In this document: positions 10,648 to 22,350 of the stretch, one piece after another | Numbering within the stretch: position 1 is the first letter of the stretch | Layout: every line of letters begins with the position of its first letter | Assembly (NCBI GenBank): GCA_027257055.1 | Contig: JAPVLO010000055.1 | Coordinates: forward strand, 6,533,501 to 6,597,500 | Source: Cephalopachus bancanus | Taxonomy: Eukaryota > Chordata > Mammalia > Primates > Tarsiidae | Reading direction: 5' to 3' | Length of the DNA stretch: 64,000 nucleotides | Notes under the pieces: generated by a model | Databases searched by the model: none | The model's input: only the letters and a program-made list of their open reading frames with translations | What the model was told of the DNA's origin: nothing | Program-made: the position numbers and the translations under genes

Positions 10648-12080
10648 TGTTTGCATTCCTAAGTCAGTTTTCTGTGTCTGCCCTCCCAGGGGTCTGGGAG
10701 AGACCCATATTCTTCTTTTGGTTTTTCTTCATTTGTGTAGATTTTTCTCTCTCTCCCCCTTTCCCTTCCCTTCTTTAATTCTGTTTTTCAGGGAAGGTGG
10801 GGTTGCTTTTACTTCTTTTTGTTCAATCTTCTGATCTTTCTTATGAGAATCCTCTGGCTTTGTTCACTTTTGAGGCTGGACTGTGGATTGGAGCTGTACT
10901 TTCTGTAGTTTTGAGATTTAATTGAGGGGGAAACTCTGATTCAGAATCTTCAGATCCCAGTATCCACCAACAAGTGTATGGGTACCCTAGAACCCACTTC
11001 CCACTTCCTTACAATCTGTCGATGCAGTGGGGTTTAAGTTTGCTCCCTGGACCAAAAGGAGATACGAGTTATGAACATAATGGAAGAAAGGGGAGTCAAG
11101 AGGAATTTGGAGAGGGAGAAGAGTAAGAGGGAAACAGACATACATACCAACTAATGAGTGAAAAATAGACCTAAGGCCAGAAAATAGTAAAAAACAGACA
11201 AACAAAGAAAATTCCCTAAAGCATACTGGTAATCACACAAAGACAGTCCAATAAAATCATGCCTTTTGATGTGTTCTTCCTCAACACAAAGGTAGTCTAA
11301 ATCAAAAAGCAAACAAAAGTGAACAAAACAAACAGTTAAACAATAAAATAAAAAATCAAAATAAGAAACCAGACTAGCTCTGGGGTCTTTCCTGAGTGTC
11401 TAAAGTCTCTTCAACTCTGATCTGTAGCCTCTCCCCTTTGCTCTCATTGCAGGCAAACAGGGTTACTCATAGCTTGGGTCAGTTCCCTTGGCTTGCTGCC
11501 TGACAGGTCTGCCACACAGAACTGAGTTGTCAGTGTCTAATTCAGTGTAGGGGAGGGGCTTCTGTCTCCTGTTTTGGCGAGGTTACCTTAGAAAACAAGT
11601 TGGAAACTGCGTGGAGATGGGTGCAGCAATGCGAATTTCTGCCTGGCAAATGACTGAGGTGGGTGGCTCCTCTTTCACTGATCCTCTTTTTCCAATCGTC
11701 CAGGCCCCAGTTTATCAGCTATGATGGGCAACGATGGTGTGTGTCCAGCATCAGGCCCTGGGAATCAGCAAGGTGTTTGGGTGCTGAAGCTTGGTGTGCC
11801 ACGGGTGGCTTGGGGTGGAAGAGGGAGCTTGGAATTCTTCAGGGCCAGAGCTGAGAGCCACAACAACAGCAGATGTTCCATACCTGGTAACCACCACAGC
11901 AGCAATCCCCTGCAGAGGCTGTAGTGCAATTGAGGCAGTTTGCTGCATGGGACTGGCTATAGCAGCCACTCCCTGTGTAGGTGGTGGCTGTGGAGGCATG
12001 TGGAACTGCCCCCAGAAGCCAACCTTTGTGGAGATCTTCACAGTTTGACTTGTCCCACTGCCATCTTGCCGAGCGTCCTC
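10648..12080 (-). promoter_or_regulatory. L1-B 5'UTR / internal promoter region
   Basis: About 1.43 kb from the L1 front to ORF1. The first 60 or so bases and the ORF1-proximal 250 bases align with L1-C, while the middle is more diverged. It is GC-richer than its surroundings near the front. Open frames run on both strands close to the front: 96 codons sense (12041-11751) and 85 antisense (11791-12048). Confidence 0.8.
12060..12068 (-). promoter_or_regulatory. YY1-like start motif of L1-B
   Basis: The minus strand reads CAAGATGGC about 12-19 bp from the inferred L1-B front, the position and core expected for the L1 YY1 site. L1-C has the same motif at the same offset. Confidence 0.65.
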
Positions 12081-13052
12081 ACTATCAAAAATTTAAAAAG
12101 ATACAGAAGGACACTACATAATGATAAAAGGTTAAGTTCATCAACAAGAAATATCCATCCTAAACATATATTCACCAAAGACAGTACCACCAGCTTTTAT
12201 AAAGCAGCTACTAAGAAGATACTGACTCTAACACTATCATAGCTGGGGACTTTGATACCACACTATCTACCCTAGATAGATCACTGAGGAAAAAAAATCA
12301 ACAAGGAGATCTGGAATCTCCACCTGATGCCTGACCAAATGGACCTAATAGATACCTACAGAACACTCCACCCAACAACCCTGGATTATACATTCTTCTC
12401 ATTACCTCATGGAACGTACTCCAACTTCAATCACACCCTCAGCCATAAATCAAGAATAAACAAATTTCATAAGATCAAAATACTGTCATGAGCCTTCTCA
12501 GATCACAGTGGAATACAAGTATCAACATTGTTGGGGGAACCAACAATGTTCCCCCAAAATCCACAAAGACATGGACACTAAGCAGTATGATGATGAACAC
12601 AACTCCTGGATCAATATGGTAATCAAAGAAGAAATTAAAAGATTCCTTGAAACAAATGAAAATTAAGAAACATCTTATCAAAACCTCTGGGATGTCATGA
12701 AAACAGCACTAAGAGGGGAGTTTATATTTCTCCAAGCACATATGAAGAAAATGATAAGATCACAAGATAACAAACAAGTCATCAAAGGGAACTAGAAAAA
12801 CAAGACCACCAAAACCCTAACTTCAGCAGAAGAATCCAGATTACCAAAATAAAAGCTCAAATATGGGACATAGAAGACAAAATCATCAGAGAAAAAAATC
12901 AACAAAATAAAAACTGGTTCTTTGAAAGGATTAGCATGATTGACAGACCTTTAGCAAGACTGACCAAGAAAAAGAGAGAAAAAGCCCAAATAAACACAAT
13001 TAGAAATGCAAAAGACAAAGTCCCAATGAACCCCAAAGAAATACAAAAGACA

Positions 13053-13341
13053 GCCAGGTTTAGTGGCTCAGCCTGTAATCCCGCACTTTGGGAGGCAGAG
13101 GTGAGTGGATTGCCTGAGCCCACAGGTTCGAGACCCACCTGGGCAAATTGGCGAGACCTCATCTCTACAATAAATCAAAAAATCAGCTGGACATGGTAGC
13201 GCATGCCTGTAATTCCGGCTACTTGGAAGGCTGAGGTGGAAGGATGGTGGGAGCCCAGCAGGTGGAGGCTGCGGTGGCTGAGAGCATGCCACTGCACTCC
13301 AGTCTGGGCGACAGAGTGAAACTCCAACTAAAAAAAAAAAA
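13053..13341 (+). mobile_element. Alu SINE in L1-A ORF2 (type I)
   Basis: A dimeric Alu with tail, flanked by AAAGAAATACAAAAGAC (13035-13051) and AAAGAAATACAAAAAAC (13342-13358), one mismatch in 17. It keeps the left-arm pentamer in a mutated form (GGGCAAATTGGCGAGACC), so it is type I. It landed in an A-rich stretch of L1-A ORF2, consistent with L1-endonuclease targeting. Confidence 0.96.
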
Positions 13342-15137
13342 AAAGAAATACAAAAAACTATCAAAGATTACTATGTATACTTGTACAGAAACAAACTTGA
13401 AAACCTGAGTGAAATAGAAGAGTTTCTGAGAGCACACAACCTCCCAAGGTTGAAACAAGAAGAAATTGAGACTTTAAATGGACCAGTAACAGCTCAGGAA
13501 ATTGACTTTGTCATAAGAATACTACCCACACACAAAAAGTACTGTCCAGATGGTTTTCCAGCAGAATTCTACAAAACATACAAGGAGAAACTGATACCAA
13601 TCCTATTGAAAGTATTCCAGGTAATTGTGAAAGGCAGAACTCTCCCCAAATCATTTTATAAAGCTAACATCACATCGATACCCAAACCAGGTAAAGATCC
13701 AACAAAGAAGGAAAACTAAAGGCTAATATCCTTAATGATCATAGATGGAAAAATTCTCAACAAGATCTAGCAAATCAGATTTAACAACACATCTCAGAAA
13801 TCGTCCACCATGACCAAGTAAGCTTTATCCCCAGGATGAAGGAGTGGTTCAATATCTGTAAGACCATAAATATAATTAAATACATTAACAGATGTAAAAA
13901 CAAGAACCACACGATTATATAATTAGATGCAGAAAAGGCTTTTGATAAAATCCAGCATCCTTTCTTGATAAAAACCCTTGAACGCCTAGACATAGGTGGA
14001 ACATACCTCAAAATAGTTAGAGCCATCTAGATAAACCCACAGCCAACATACTGCTAAATGGACAGAAATTGGAAGCATTTCCCCTGAAAAGCAGAACAAG
14101 ACAAGGCCGCCCACTTTCACCTCTCCTGTTCAACATTGTTTTGCAAGTCCTAGCTAGAACAATTAGACAAGAGAAGGAAATTAAGGGTATCCAAATAGAA
14201 AAAGAGGAAGTTAAGTTATCCCTCTTCACAGATGATATGATCCTATACCTTGAAACTCCAAAAGAATCTGTCAAAAACCTCTTTTTACTGATAAAGGACT
14301 TTGCAAAATCTCAGGGTATAAAAAACATGCAAAGGACTATCACATTCTTATAAAACAACAATAAACAGACAGAAACCCAAATAAAAAGCACAAGCCCATT
14401 CACAACAGCCACAAAAAATGAAATAGCTTGGCATCTTCCTAACCAAAGAAGTAAAAGACCTTTATAATGAAAACTACAAACCACTGTTCAAAGAAATCCA
14501 AGAAGACACAAACAAATGGAAAATTATTCCATGCTCATGGATGGGAAGAATTAACATTTTTAAGATGTCCATCCTACCAAAGGCAATCTACAGATTTAAC
14601 CCAATTCCTATCAAATTACCAACATATTTTTTCTCAGACCTGGAAATAACAATACAGAAATTCTTATGGAAACACTAAAGACCATGAATAGTCCAAACAA
14701 TCTTTAGCAAAAGAAACAAAGCAGGAAGTATCACACTTCCAGACTTTAAACTCTACTATAAAGCTACAATAATCAAAACAGTCTGGTATTGGTACCAGAA
14801 CATGTACATAAACCAATGGAACAGGATAGAGATTCTGGAAGCAAAACATCCTCAACAGCTCATCTTCAGCAAAGCCTCCATCAACAACCAATGGGTAGAG
14901 GAGAACCTATTCAGTAATAGTTGCTGGGAAAACTGACTGACTACATGCAGAAGACTGAAACAAGATCCGTACCTATCACCCAACACAAAAACAAATGGAT
15001 TAAGGAACTAAATGTAAAACCACAAACTATAAGAATCCTAGAAGAAAATGTAGGAAACACCCTTATGGAAATTGGAATAGGTAACCAAGTCCTGATCAAC
15101 TCTCCAAAAGTGAATGCCATAAAAGATTTGATAGACA

Positions 15138-15411
15138 GCCAGGCTCGGTGGCTCAGCCTGTAATCCTGCGCCTTTGGGAGGCTGAGGTGAGTGGATTGCC
15201 CGAGCCCGCGGGTTCAAGACCCGCCTGGGCAGGCGAGAACTCATCTCTACAATAAATCAAAAAATTAGCCAGACATGGTAGCGCGCGCCTGTAATTCCAG
15301 CTACTTGGAAGGCTGAGGTGGAAGGATGACCAGAGCCCAGCAAGTTGAGGCTGCGGTGGCCGGGAGCGGCCACTGCACTCCAGTCTGGGTGACAACTCAA
15401 AAAAAAAAAAA
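15138..15411 (+). mobile_element. Alu SINE in L1-A ORF2 (type II)
   Basis: A dimeric Alu with a perfect 17-bp TSD, AAAAGATTTGATAGACA, at 15121-15137 and 15412-15428. The left arm has the type II features: GCGCCTTTGGGAGG and loss of ACTTG (GGGCAGGCGAGA). The perfect duplication makes it one of the youngest insertions here. Confidence 0.97.
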
Positions 15412-16439
15412 AAAAGATTTGATAGACAAGTGGTATGTCATCAAACTGAAATGCTTCTGCAAAGCAAAAGAAACCATCAAGTGAGTGGGCAGATCACCCA
15501 CAGAATGGGAAAAATATTTGTCAACTGTATATCTGACAAAGGCCTGACTAGGATCTACAAGGAACTCAAACATGCCGAAAGGAAAAAATCAAACAATCCT
15601 ATTAAAAATGGGCAAAAGATATGAATTGACACTTCTCATAAGAAGATATACGAGCAGCCAACAGGTATATGAAAAAATGTTCAGCCTCACTAGTCATCAA
15701 AGAAATGCAAATTAAAACCATACAGAGATGCCACTTAACTCCAGTCAGGATGGCTATCATCAATAACTCAAAAAACAACAGATACTGGAAAGGATGTGAG
15801 GACAAGGGAATGACACTTTTACATTGTTGGCAGGAATGTAAACTAGTACTACCTCTGTGGAAAACAGTGTGGCAATTTCAAAAAAATCTGAAAATCAACC
15901 TTCCATATGACCCAGCATTCCCCCTGCTGGGAATATACTCAGAGGTACTTGAATCACTGTATAATAAAGATACCTGCGCACACATGTTTATTGCAGTATT
16001 ACTCAAAATAATAAAAACATGGACCCAACCATGCTGCCCATCAAAAGTAGACTGGATAAAGAAAATGTGGCAAATTTACATGATGGAGTATTATGCAGTC
16101 ATGAAGAAGGACAAAAGTATAGATTTTGCAGCAACCTGGATGGAATTAGACTCTATAATATTCAGTGATTTATTACAGAAACAAAGCTCTGAGTAGCACA
16201 TGTACTCACTCATAAGTGGACCTTGAGCATTTATCATAATACCATAAGAAAGGGATTGGCCATAGTGGGACACTGCCAGGAAGGGGGAGGCATATAACAT
16301 CAATAAGGGTACCCACCTTTTGCCTGTATGATGACCACATATGTACCTAACCCTCATATGTACCCTACATTTTAAAAATAAAATAATCAAAAATAATTTT
16401 TTTTAAAAAAACTATTCCAGTTGCTTTTGTATATATTAA

Positions 16440-16600
16440 CTTGTCTAATTCTTGTGAAATGAGGATGAATCTTATTATCCTTGTTTAACAATTTAAGGTT
16501 TTCGAACTCGGTGATTAACTTGCCAAAATCACTTGGCTACAAACCAGATTCAATATCAAGTTAGATTTAATACCAAGGTCTCACTGACTTCAATTCCAAC
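16440..16600 (-). mobile_element. MIR-like SINE fossil
   Basis: The plus strand reads ATTATCCTTGTTTAACAA, then TTAACTTGCCAAAATCACTTGGCTAC, the reverse complement of the MIR core. Diverged, so the limits are approximate. Confidence 0.5.
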
Positions 16601-16609
16601 GATGGTTCC

Positions 16610-17134
16610 TCGATACTGGGGATGCCAAAAAAATGTATACACATTTTAGGAGATGTTAAGATATATCTGCCATAGTCAGAAGTATCTGGACACTGATGGT
16701 AACCACTTTGAGCATCTCTTGCAATTGCAGAAGTCAAATGTGACTTGTACTCATCTTATTAAGTATTATAATTTTAATACAGTTTATCTTTCCTTTCCTA
16801 AAATGTGTATATATATTTTTGGTATCCTTTGTATGTCAGTCTCTTCATGGTGTCCATTTTCTTGCTACATCAAATCTAAGTAGATATTTCCCACTGCTTC
16901 CAATAAGACAAGGCTACTTTCAATTTCACTCAGCATTTCTTTAATTAGCTTTTTGTCATTAGTGTAAGTCCTTAAGCAAGTACCAATACTTCTACTCCTA
17001 GTGGCTTTTCTCTATTTTGGGTTCTGTTTTCTGCCTCTTACATGTCTTTTCTCTTCTACTACATTTGCTTTTGACTCCCTTTCTTGCCCTTTCTGGCCAT
17101 GCTGCTTACTCTTAGACTCATAGAATTTTGAGTC
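16610..17134. other. Unassigned AT-rich DNA
   Basis: No gene and no nameable repeat seen. A 76-residue frame at 16653-16883 has no motif and looks like chance. Confidence 0.45.
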
Positions 17135-17150
17135 TCAACTAAATATTTTT

Positions 17151-17432
17151 TTTTTTTGAGTTGGGGTCTCACTCTGTTGCCCAGACTGGAGTGCAGTGGC
17201 CGCTCCCAGCCACCACAGCCTCGACCTGCTGGGCTCCGGCGATCCTTCCTCCTCAGCCTTCCGAGTAGCCGGAATTACAGGCATGCGCTACCACGCCCGG
17301 CTGATTTTTTGATTTATTGTAGAGATGAGGTCTCACTGCCCAGGCGGGTCTCGAACCCGCGGGCTCAGGCAATCCACTCACCTCAGCCTCCCAAAGGCGC
17401 GGGATTACAGGCTGAGCCACCGAGCCCGGCTA
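17151..17432 (-). mobile_element. Alu SINE (type II)
   Basis: A minus-strand dimeric Alu starting with its T-rich tail at about 17151. Perfect 16-bp TSD TCAACTAAATATTTTT at 17135-17150 and 17433-17448. The left arm lacks ACTTG (GGGCAGTGAGACC) and has CGCGCCTTTGGG, so it is type II. It is CpG-rich and close to the group consensus. Confidence 0.97.
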
Positions 17433-17960
17433 TCAACTAAATATTTTTATCCAAGTGTTTCCTTTCACTGTTTAATACATTCAGACCCAAAAAGCTGAAA
17501 TGACTTCTTAATAATGGCACACTGAGCTATAGAGATCGTAACTGTTTCTTAAATTTATCTCAGTTTTATACTAACCTCCAATTAATTAACTCTTGACCCT
17601 ACCTCCTTGGACTACTCACAATTTAATGAATATGTCAATATGTTAATTTCTTTTAAACTGCACTTATATTAAGTTCTGTGTGTACTAAATGGACGTATAA
17701 GCAAGTCGGGGGTGCCCAGTCAAGTTTCTCTGGAAAAAAATGGGGAAAAATTACTGAGGCATGGGCAACAGACACAACATATGGGCAGAAGCACCAGATG
17801 TGAGAAGTCCTGAGGAAGGCAGGGACTGCACTTTCTAAAACAGAGGCTATGTGAAAGCAGAGATGTGAGGTGGAGGCAAGAGTCAAGAGGGGAAGCTGCA
17901 GGGGAAAACTGGGAATAGATTGGGGAGGATTTTGTAGATGTTGTTACTATTTTTAAAATT

Positions 17961-18240
17961 AGCTGGATGCTGTGGCTCATGCCTGTAATTCCAGTACTTT
18001 GGGAGGCAGAGGAGAGAAGATTGCCTGAGCCCAGGGGTTCATACCACCTGGGCAACTTGGTGAGACCTACTCTCTACAATAAACTTAAAAAATTACCTGG
18101 GCATGGTGGCATGTGCCTGTAGTTCCAATTACTTGGAAGGCTGAGGCGGAAAGATCACCTGAGCCCAGCAGGTCGAGGCTGAGGTGGCTGTGAGTGTGCT
18201 ACTGCATTCCGACCTGGGCAACAGAGTGGGACTCTGACAA
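17961..18240 (+). mobile_element. Older dimeric Alu
   Basis: Both arms are present, but many CpGs are lost and the tail has decayed to ACAAAATTTTG. It retains GGGCAACTTGGTGAGACC and the ACAATAAA linker, so it looks like an early relative of the type I group. No convincing TSD seen. Confidence 0.9.
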
Positions 18241-18779
18241 AATTTTGAAAACTAATCTCAAAGGAAATAAAAGCCATTGAAATGCTTAAGCAGCCTAATG
18301 GTATAGATAAATCTGAATTTATATTGTGTGGTTGTTGTTTGAAGAATGAATTTGAGGAGGCAGAGAAGGTAGAGGCCTGAGGGCCAGAGAGTTCAAGAGG
18401 CTTTTGTGTCAGACCAGGGAAGCTGGGGAGACCTTCACATGGAGAGTAAATCCAGCAGCTGGAGGTGGGAGGTGTACACCGGAGGAGTGTCTGAGGAAGG
18501 ACCTGAACATCATCAACATTATGTTATATTTGCAACTTTGTCCACAGATGAGACTGCTAGGTCAGGTTAGAGAATTAGAGAAATTTCTTGTTTCTGACAT
18601 CTGAGGCACTCTCAACCCTTAAGAGTGGCAATAGAAGAAGTGACAGGAATCAGCAAAGGTGATAAGAAAAGAAGAGAAAGGGACCAAGGTAAAAATCATA
18701 TTAAACTAAATCTCAAATCAGAAAAAGAGCAGCCAGCCTGAGCTGGTCTCACTGTGGTCCATCTGACCGGAAAGCATTT

Positions 18780-19045
18780 CTTTCCCTCTAATTCTGGTAA
18801 ACTTTTATCCATCCTTCAGTGGACTTCCCATGAATCAGTTCTGAGAATACTTCCTAAAACCAGTTCAAAGCAAGTTGCTTCTTTCACTATGTTTATATGT
18901 CATGTTGTATGTACATTTATTGGAGTAACCACCACCTCCGTGTTCACTGTGCTGTTAGTTGTGAGTTCTCTGAAGCCAGGTTAAGAAGTCTTATTTATTC
19001 TTGTATATCCAGTTACTAAGTTAGGAAATCAATAAATTTGTATTG
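18780..19045 (+). mobile_element. L2 LINE 3' fragment
   Basis: The L2 3' end pattern is visible: a CCATCCTTCAGTGG-type stretch, GTGAGTTCTCTGAAG, TTATTTATTCTTGTATATCCA and a closing AATAAATTTG. Heavily diverged. Confidence 0.55.
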
Positions 19046-19448
19046 ATTTGATATTTATTATGGTTCACATCCAAACTTTATCTCCTTTACCTAATACATA
19101 CTTTACCACTAATATCTGAGTTCCAACATTTCCTGTGTCCTCATGATTAATGGCATATAAACACAGATTAGCATATGGAATAATGACAAGGAGATACATT
19201 TAGTCATGTTCTCACTTTCTTTTCCCTAAATCCAGATGGAACTTTAATGTGGATGTTATCCTTAATGTCTTATAATAAACATCTAAGAAATTTTCAGAAG
19301 GCAACTAGGGATTGACCAAACAACCTTCCATGGACTATTTTCAATAAATGGATCAAACATCTGTCTACTAGCTACCTACTAGCTGTCGGAGTCAGGCAAA
19401 TATGAAACTAAAAGTCTTTGGAAAGGTAAATTTAGAAAGTAAATCCAC

Positions 19449-20317
19449 TACAAGAAACTCAAACGTACCAAAAGGTAAAAAACAGCCCCATTAAAAAGTG
19501 AGCAAAAGACTTGAATAGACACTTCTCAAAAGAAGACATATGGGCAGCCAACAGACACATGAAAAAGTGCTCAGCCTCACTCATCATCAGAGAAATATAA
19601 ATCAAAACCACATTGAGATACCATTTAATCCCAGTAAGAATGGCCATCGTTAATAAAACAAACAACAGATGCTGATGAAGATATGGAGAAAAGGGAACGC
19701 GTCTACACTGCTGGTGGGAATGAAAACTAGTTCAACCTCTATGGAAAACAGCGCAGCATTTTCTAAAAGAACTAGAAGTTGACCTTCCATATGACCCAGC
19801 AATCCAACTATTGGCAATACACCCAGATGAATTCAAATCATTCTAGTAAAAAGATACCTGCACACTCATGTTTATTGCAGCACTATTCACAACAGCAAAA
19901 ACATGAAATCAACTGTGCTGCCCATCGAAACTGGAATGGATTTTTTTTAAAAGTGATACATATACATGATCGAATACTACACAGCCATAAAAAAGGACAA
20001 ACACATGGACTTCACAGCAACATAGATGGATTTAGAGTCTGTAATACTCAGTAATCTATCAGCAAAGAACTGAGTACCTCATGTTCTCACTCATAAGCGA
20101 ACCCTGAACATTTATCGTAATACTATAATAATGGGATTGGCAGTAGAGGGACACTTTTAGAAGGAGGGGGCACATAACATCAATAAGTGTACTTGATCTC
20201 AAACCAGGCAAAGTGGGGACCAAAGGGAGGCCCTAACCTTACCTAATGACTACATGTATACCTAATCCTGAATTGTACCCCACATCTTTAAAATAAAAAA
20301 ATAAATATTTTTTAAAA
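19449..20317 (+). mobile_element. 5'-truncated L1 3' end (L1-E)
   Basis: About 870 bp covering the C-terminal ORF2 and 3'UTR. Near-repeat flanks AAAGTAAATCCA (19436-19447) and AAAGTGAATCCA (20316-20327) give the TSD. The tail region (AACATCAATAAGTGTACTTG, then CAAAGTGGGGACCAAAGG) matches L1-D at 61255-61310, so it belongs to the same recent group. The ORF2 remnant has frameshifts and stops: the frame for M-x-N-S-K-type C-terminal sequence breaks near 19660 and again near 19930. Confidence 0.93.
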
Positions 20318-20403
20318 AGTGAATCCAAATATAAGGAAATTTCCAAAGAGTAAAGTTTTTATATGAAAACGCTTCCCTAGAAAGAGTGAAAAATGCATTT
20401 TTT

Positions 20404-20690
20404 TTTTTTTTTGAGTTGGAGTCTCACCCTGTCGTCCAGACTGGAGTGCAGTGGCAGCTCCCGGCCACCACAGCCTCTACCTGCTGGACTCCGGCGATTC
20501 TTCTGCCTCAGCCTTCCAAGTAGCCGGAACTACAGACATGCACTACCACGCCCAGCTAATTTTTTTGATTATTGTAGAGATGAGGTCTTGCCAAGTTGCC
20601 CAGGCGGGTCTCGAACTCATGGACTGAGGCAATCCACTCACCTTAGCCTCCCAAAGCACAGGATTACAGGCTGAGTCACCGAGCCGGGCT
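20404..20690 (-). mobile_element. Alu SINE (type I)
   Basis: A minus-strand dimeric Alu with perfect TSD GAAAAATGCATTTTTT at 20388-20403 and 20691-20706. The left arm keeps the pentamer (GGGCAACTTGGCAAGACC) and reads GTGCTTTGGG, so it is type I. The perfect duplication shows type I elements also moved fairly recently. Confidence 0.97.
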
Positions 20691-20706
20691 GAAAAATGCA
20701 TTTTTT

Positions 20707-21930
20707 GAAGATATTTTAGAGTGCTTTAAAATAGACTTGTCAAAGCAAGAGCTAGTGAGCCATCTCCCTAATCAGCATGGGCCTGAAGTGGGGGATACCC
20801 CTCTAGCCTTGCTCCACCTTTGGATTTGATGGGATGGCCTGTGCTACACTGTAATCAAAGCAGCAAGAACAGGTGCGATATTTGCTTTCTCTGGGGGTGG
20901 GCCCATTTTGCAAGCAAAAGAATGGTACATGTGAATAAGACAAGATTAGGACTGAAGAGAAAGAAAATAGAAGTTGAATTACCAAAAGAAAAGTGAAAGT
21001 TACTCTCATTTCTTCAATAAACTTTCTTACTTACAATAACAACTACAAAGACAACTCAATCCCTTGGTTTTAAGGTAGCAGTTTTAAGGAGGGTGAGTGC
21101 ACAGATTGCAAAACACCAACAGAACCTGTAACTTGACAGATTTGCACTCTCTCACGGGTCTAGAGTGCCCAAATTATCTTCAGACTACCCAGCACATTGC
21201 AAGTAATAAAACAGAGTAATGACTCAAGCTCCATTATTTATTTGTCTTAGACTGAGCCAGAAAAGTCATAAAACATTACACTGACGGATATAAATCGTCT
21301 CAGACAATTAGTTCCAATTGTCTGATAGCAAATTTGAACTCTGCTATTTAATATCAGAAAGACTTGGAACTCAAACTTAAGTTAAGTCATGGGAAGAAAC
21401 TGTGATGCAACTTAGCAGGCAGATATGTAATGACCAGACTGGGCCAAAAGAACAGTGGTAGAAATATAAATCTACCACCCAGGACACCATACCACAAACA
21501 AACGTCACAAATAAAATATAAACTTGCAACTCTTACGTGCACAATTGGATGGTAATAAAATTCTTGCCTGAAGTAAGCAAAAGTGTTATTTCATTCTTGA
21601 GTGCCTCACTGAGGATTCTTTCAATAAGTAGATGATACTGCTTGGAAAGCAAGCTAGTCTCAGAAGTCTGTAAAAAATGCAAAAATAAAAGGTATGTGTT
21701 TACATATGACAGTCCCTCAGAAGTGAAGACTTTATAATGATCCTAAGTGAAGATATTTTTCCCACCAGGTTTTTGCACTGGCTAAATTGTGTAAAATGTA
21801 CATAAGCTCACTTCTGAATTGCACCTACGACATATAATATTGGTATTTTAGATAAGAAAAGATTTTGGGTCAGAGCTGTACCAAGATTATATTTTATAAT
21901 TGTGGAAAATTGTGCCTTAAATAAATAAAT
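20707..21930. other. Unassigned intergenic DNA
   Basis: About 1.2 kb without a gene or a repeat I can name. Frames are short and without motifs. Confidence 0.45.
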
Positions 21931-21933
21931 TAC

Positions 21934-22194
21934 TGGCACTGTGGCTTATGCCAGTAATCTCAGCACTTTGGGAAGTCAAATTGCCTGAGCCCAGGAGTTC
22001 AAGACAAGCCTAGGCAACATAGTGAGACCTCATATCTACAAAATAATACTTTAAAAAAAGGAACGGAGCATGGTACATGCCTGGAGGCTGATGGGGAAGG
22101 ATCGCTTGAGTTCAAGAGATTGAGGCTGCAGTCAGCCATGGTCATGCCACTGCGCTGCAGAACGGGCAGTAGAATGAGACCTGACCCCCGCCAA
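21934..22194 (+). mobile_element. Old, shortened Alu
   Basis: A strongly diverged two-armed Alu with several internal gaps: CAGTAATCTCAGCACTTTGG, AGGAGTTCAAGACAAGCC, GCCACTGCGCTGCAG and GACCTGACCCCCG. The linker differs from the young group. It is preceded by an ATAAATAAATTA stretch. Confidence 0.85.
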
Positions 22195-22305
22195 AAGAAG
22201 TTTTAGTTGCCTAAGGTAATACTACTAGCAGATGACAATGCTTAGGTTAAACCTACCTCTCCTTAATCCCTGGCCACTCGCCTTCCACTCATCTACACTT
22301 GGTTG

Positions 22306-22350
22306 TTAAAAAACAAAACAAAACAAAAACAAATAATAAAATAAAATATA
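22306..22350 (+). repeat. A-rich (AAAAC)n / (AAAAT)n low-complexity tract
   Basis: A run of AAAACAAAAC-type units merging into AATAAAAT units. No SINE body precedes it directly. Confidence 0.7.

Larger units (their letters stand above)
5641..12080 (-). mobile_element. L1-B, complete LINE-1 nested antisense in L1-A
   Basis: A minus-strand L1 of about 6.4 kb. Its front lies at about 12078 (reverse complement of GGACGCTCGGCAAGATGG) and its 3' end is the T-rich stretch at 5641-5680. Order on the minus strand: 5'UTR 12080-10648, ORF1 10647-9775, 78-bp spacer, ORF2 9696-5847, short 3'UTR. Insertion is inside the ORF2 endonuclease region of L1-A, and host sequence resumes in register on both sides. 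A possible degraded TSD is CTAAAACAAATT (left) and CTATCAAAAATTT (right). It is younger than L1-A but its ORFs are broken. Confidence 0.95.
12081..16226 (+). pseudogene. L1-A ORF2, main part, broken
   Basis: The endonuclease remnant near 12230-12530 includes a GDFDTT-type motif. The pre-RT/RT region is open at 13381-13719 ([23 protein letters not shown]) and the RT core at 14069-14353 ([18 protein letters not shown], then LFTDDMILY). The catalytic box reads F-T-D-D where intact L1s have F-A-D-D. The C-terminal part is open at 15669-16196 ([34 protein letters not shown]). A premature TAG lies at 16194-16196 and the family-position stop is TGA at 16224-16226. Two Alus at 13053 and 15138 also break it. 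Confidence 0.9.
12081..16408 (+). mobile_element. L1-A, 3' portion resuming after L1-B
   Basis: L1-A continues here exactly where it broke at about 5640: GATACAGAAGGACACTACAT is the L1 ORF2 sequence expected after the interruption. It carries the rest of ORF2, interrupted by two Alus, a 3'UTR (16227-16380) and an A-rich tail. A TSD-like copy at 16409-16427 matches 2505-2523. Confidence 0.92.

Noticed and set aside
5641..16408. L1-A and L1-B as halves of one L1 with an inverted 5' end (twin priming)
   Set aside because: L1-B has its own complete front, both ORFs and a tail, so it is a separate full-length insertion.
17156..17440. 94-codon frame with Arg/Pro-rich SLPSSRNYRHALPRPADF sequence, and similar frames at 13068, 15153, 20393, 51733 and 63040
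   Set aside because: All are translations of Alu antisense strands and recur with every young Alu copy.
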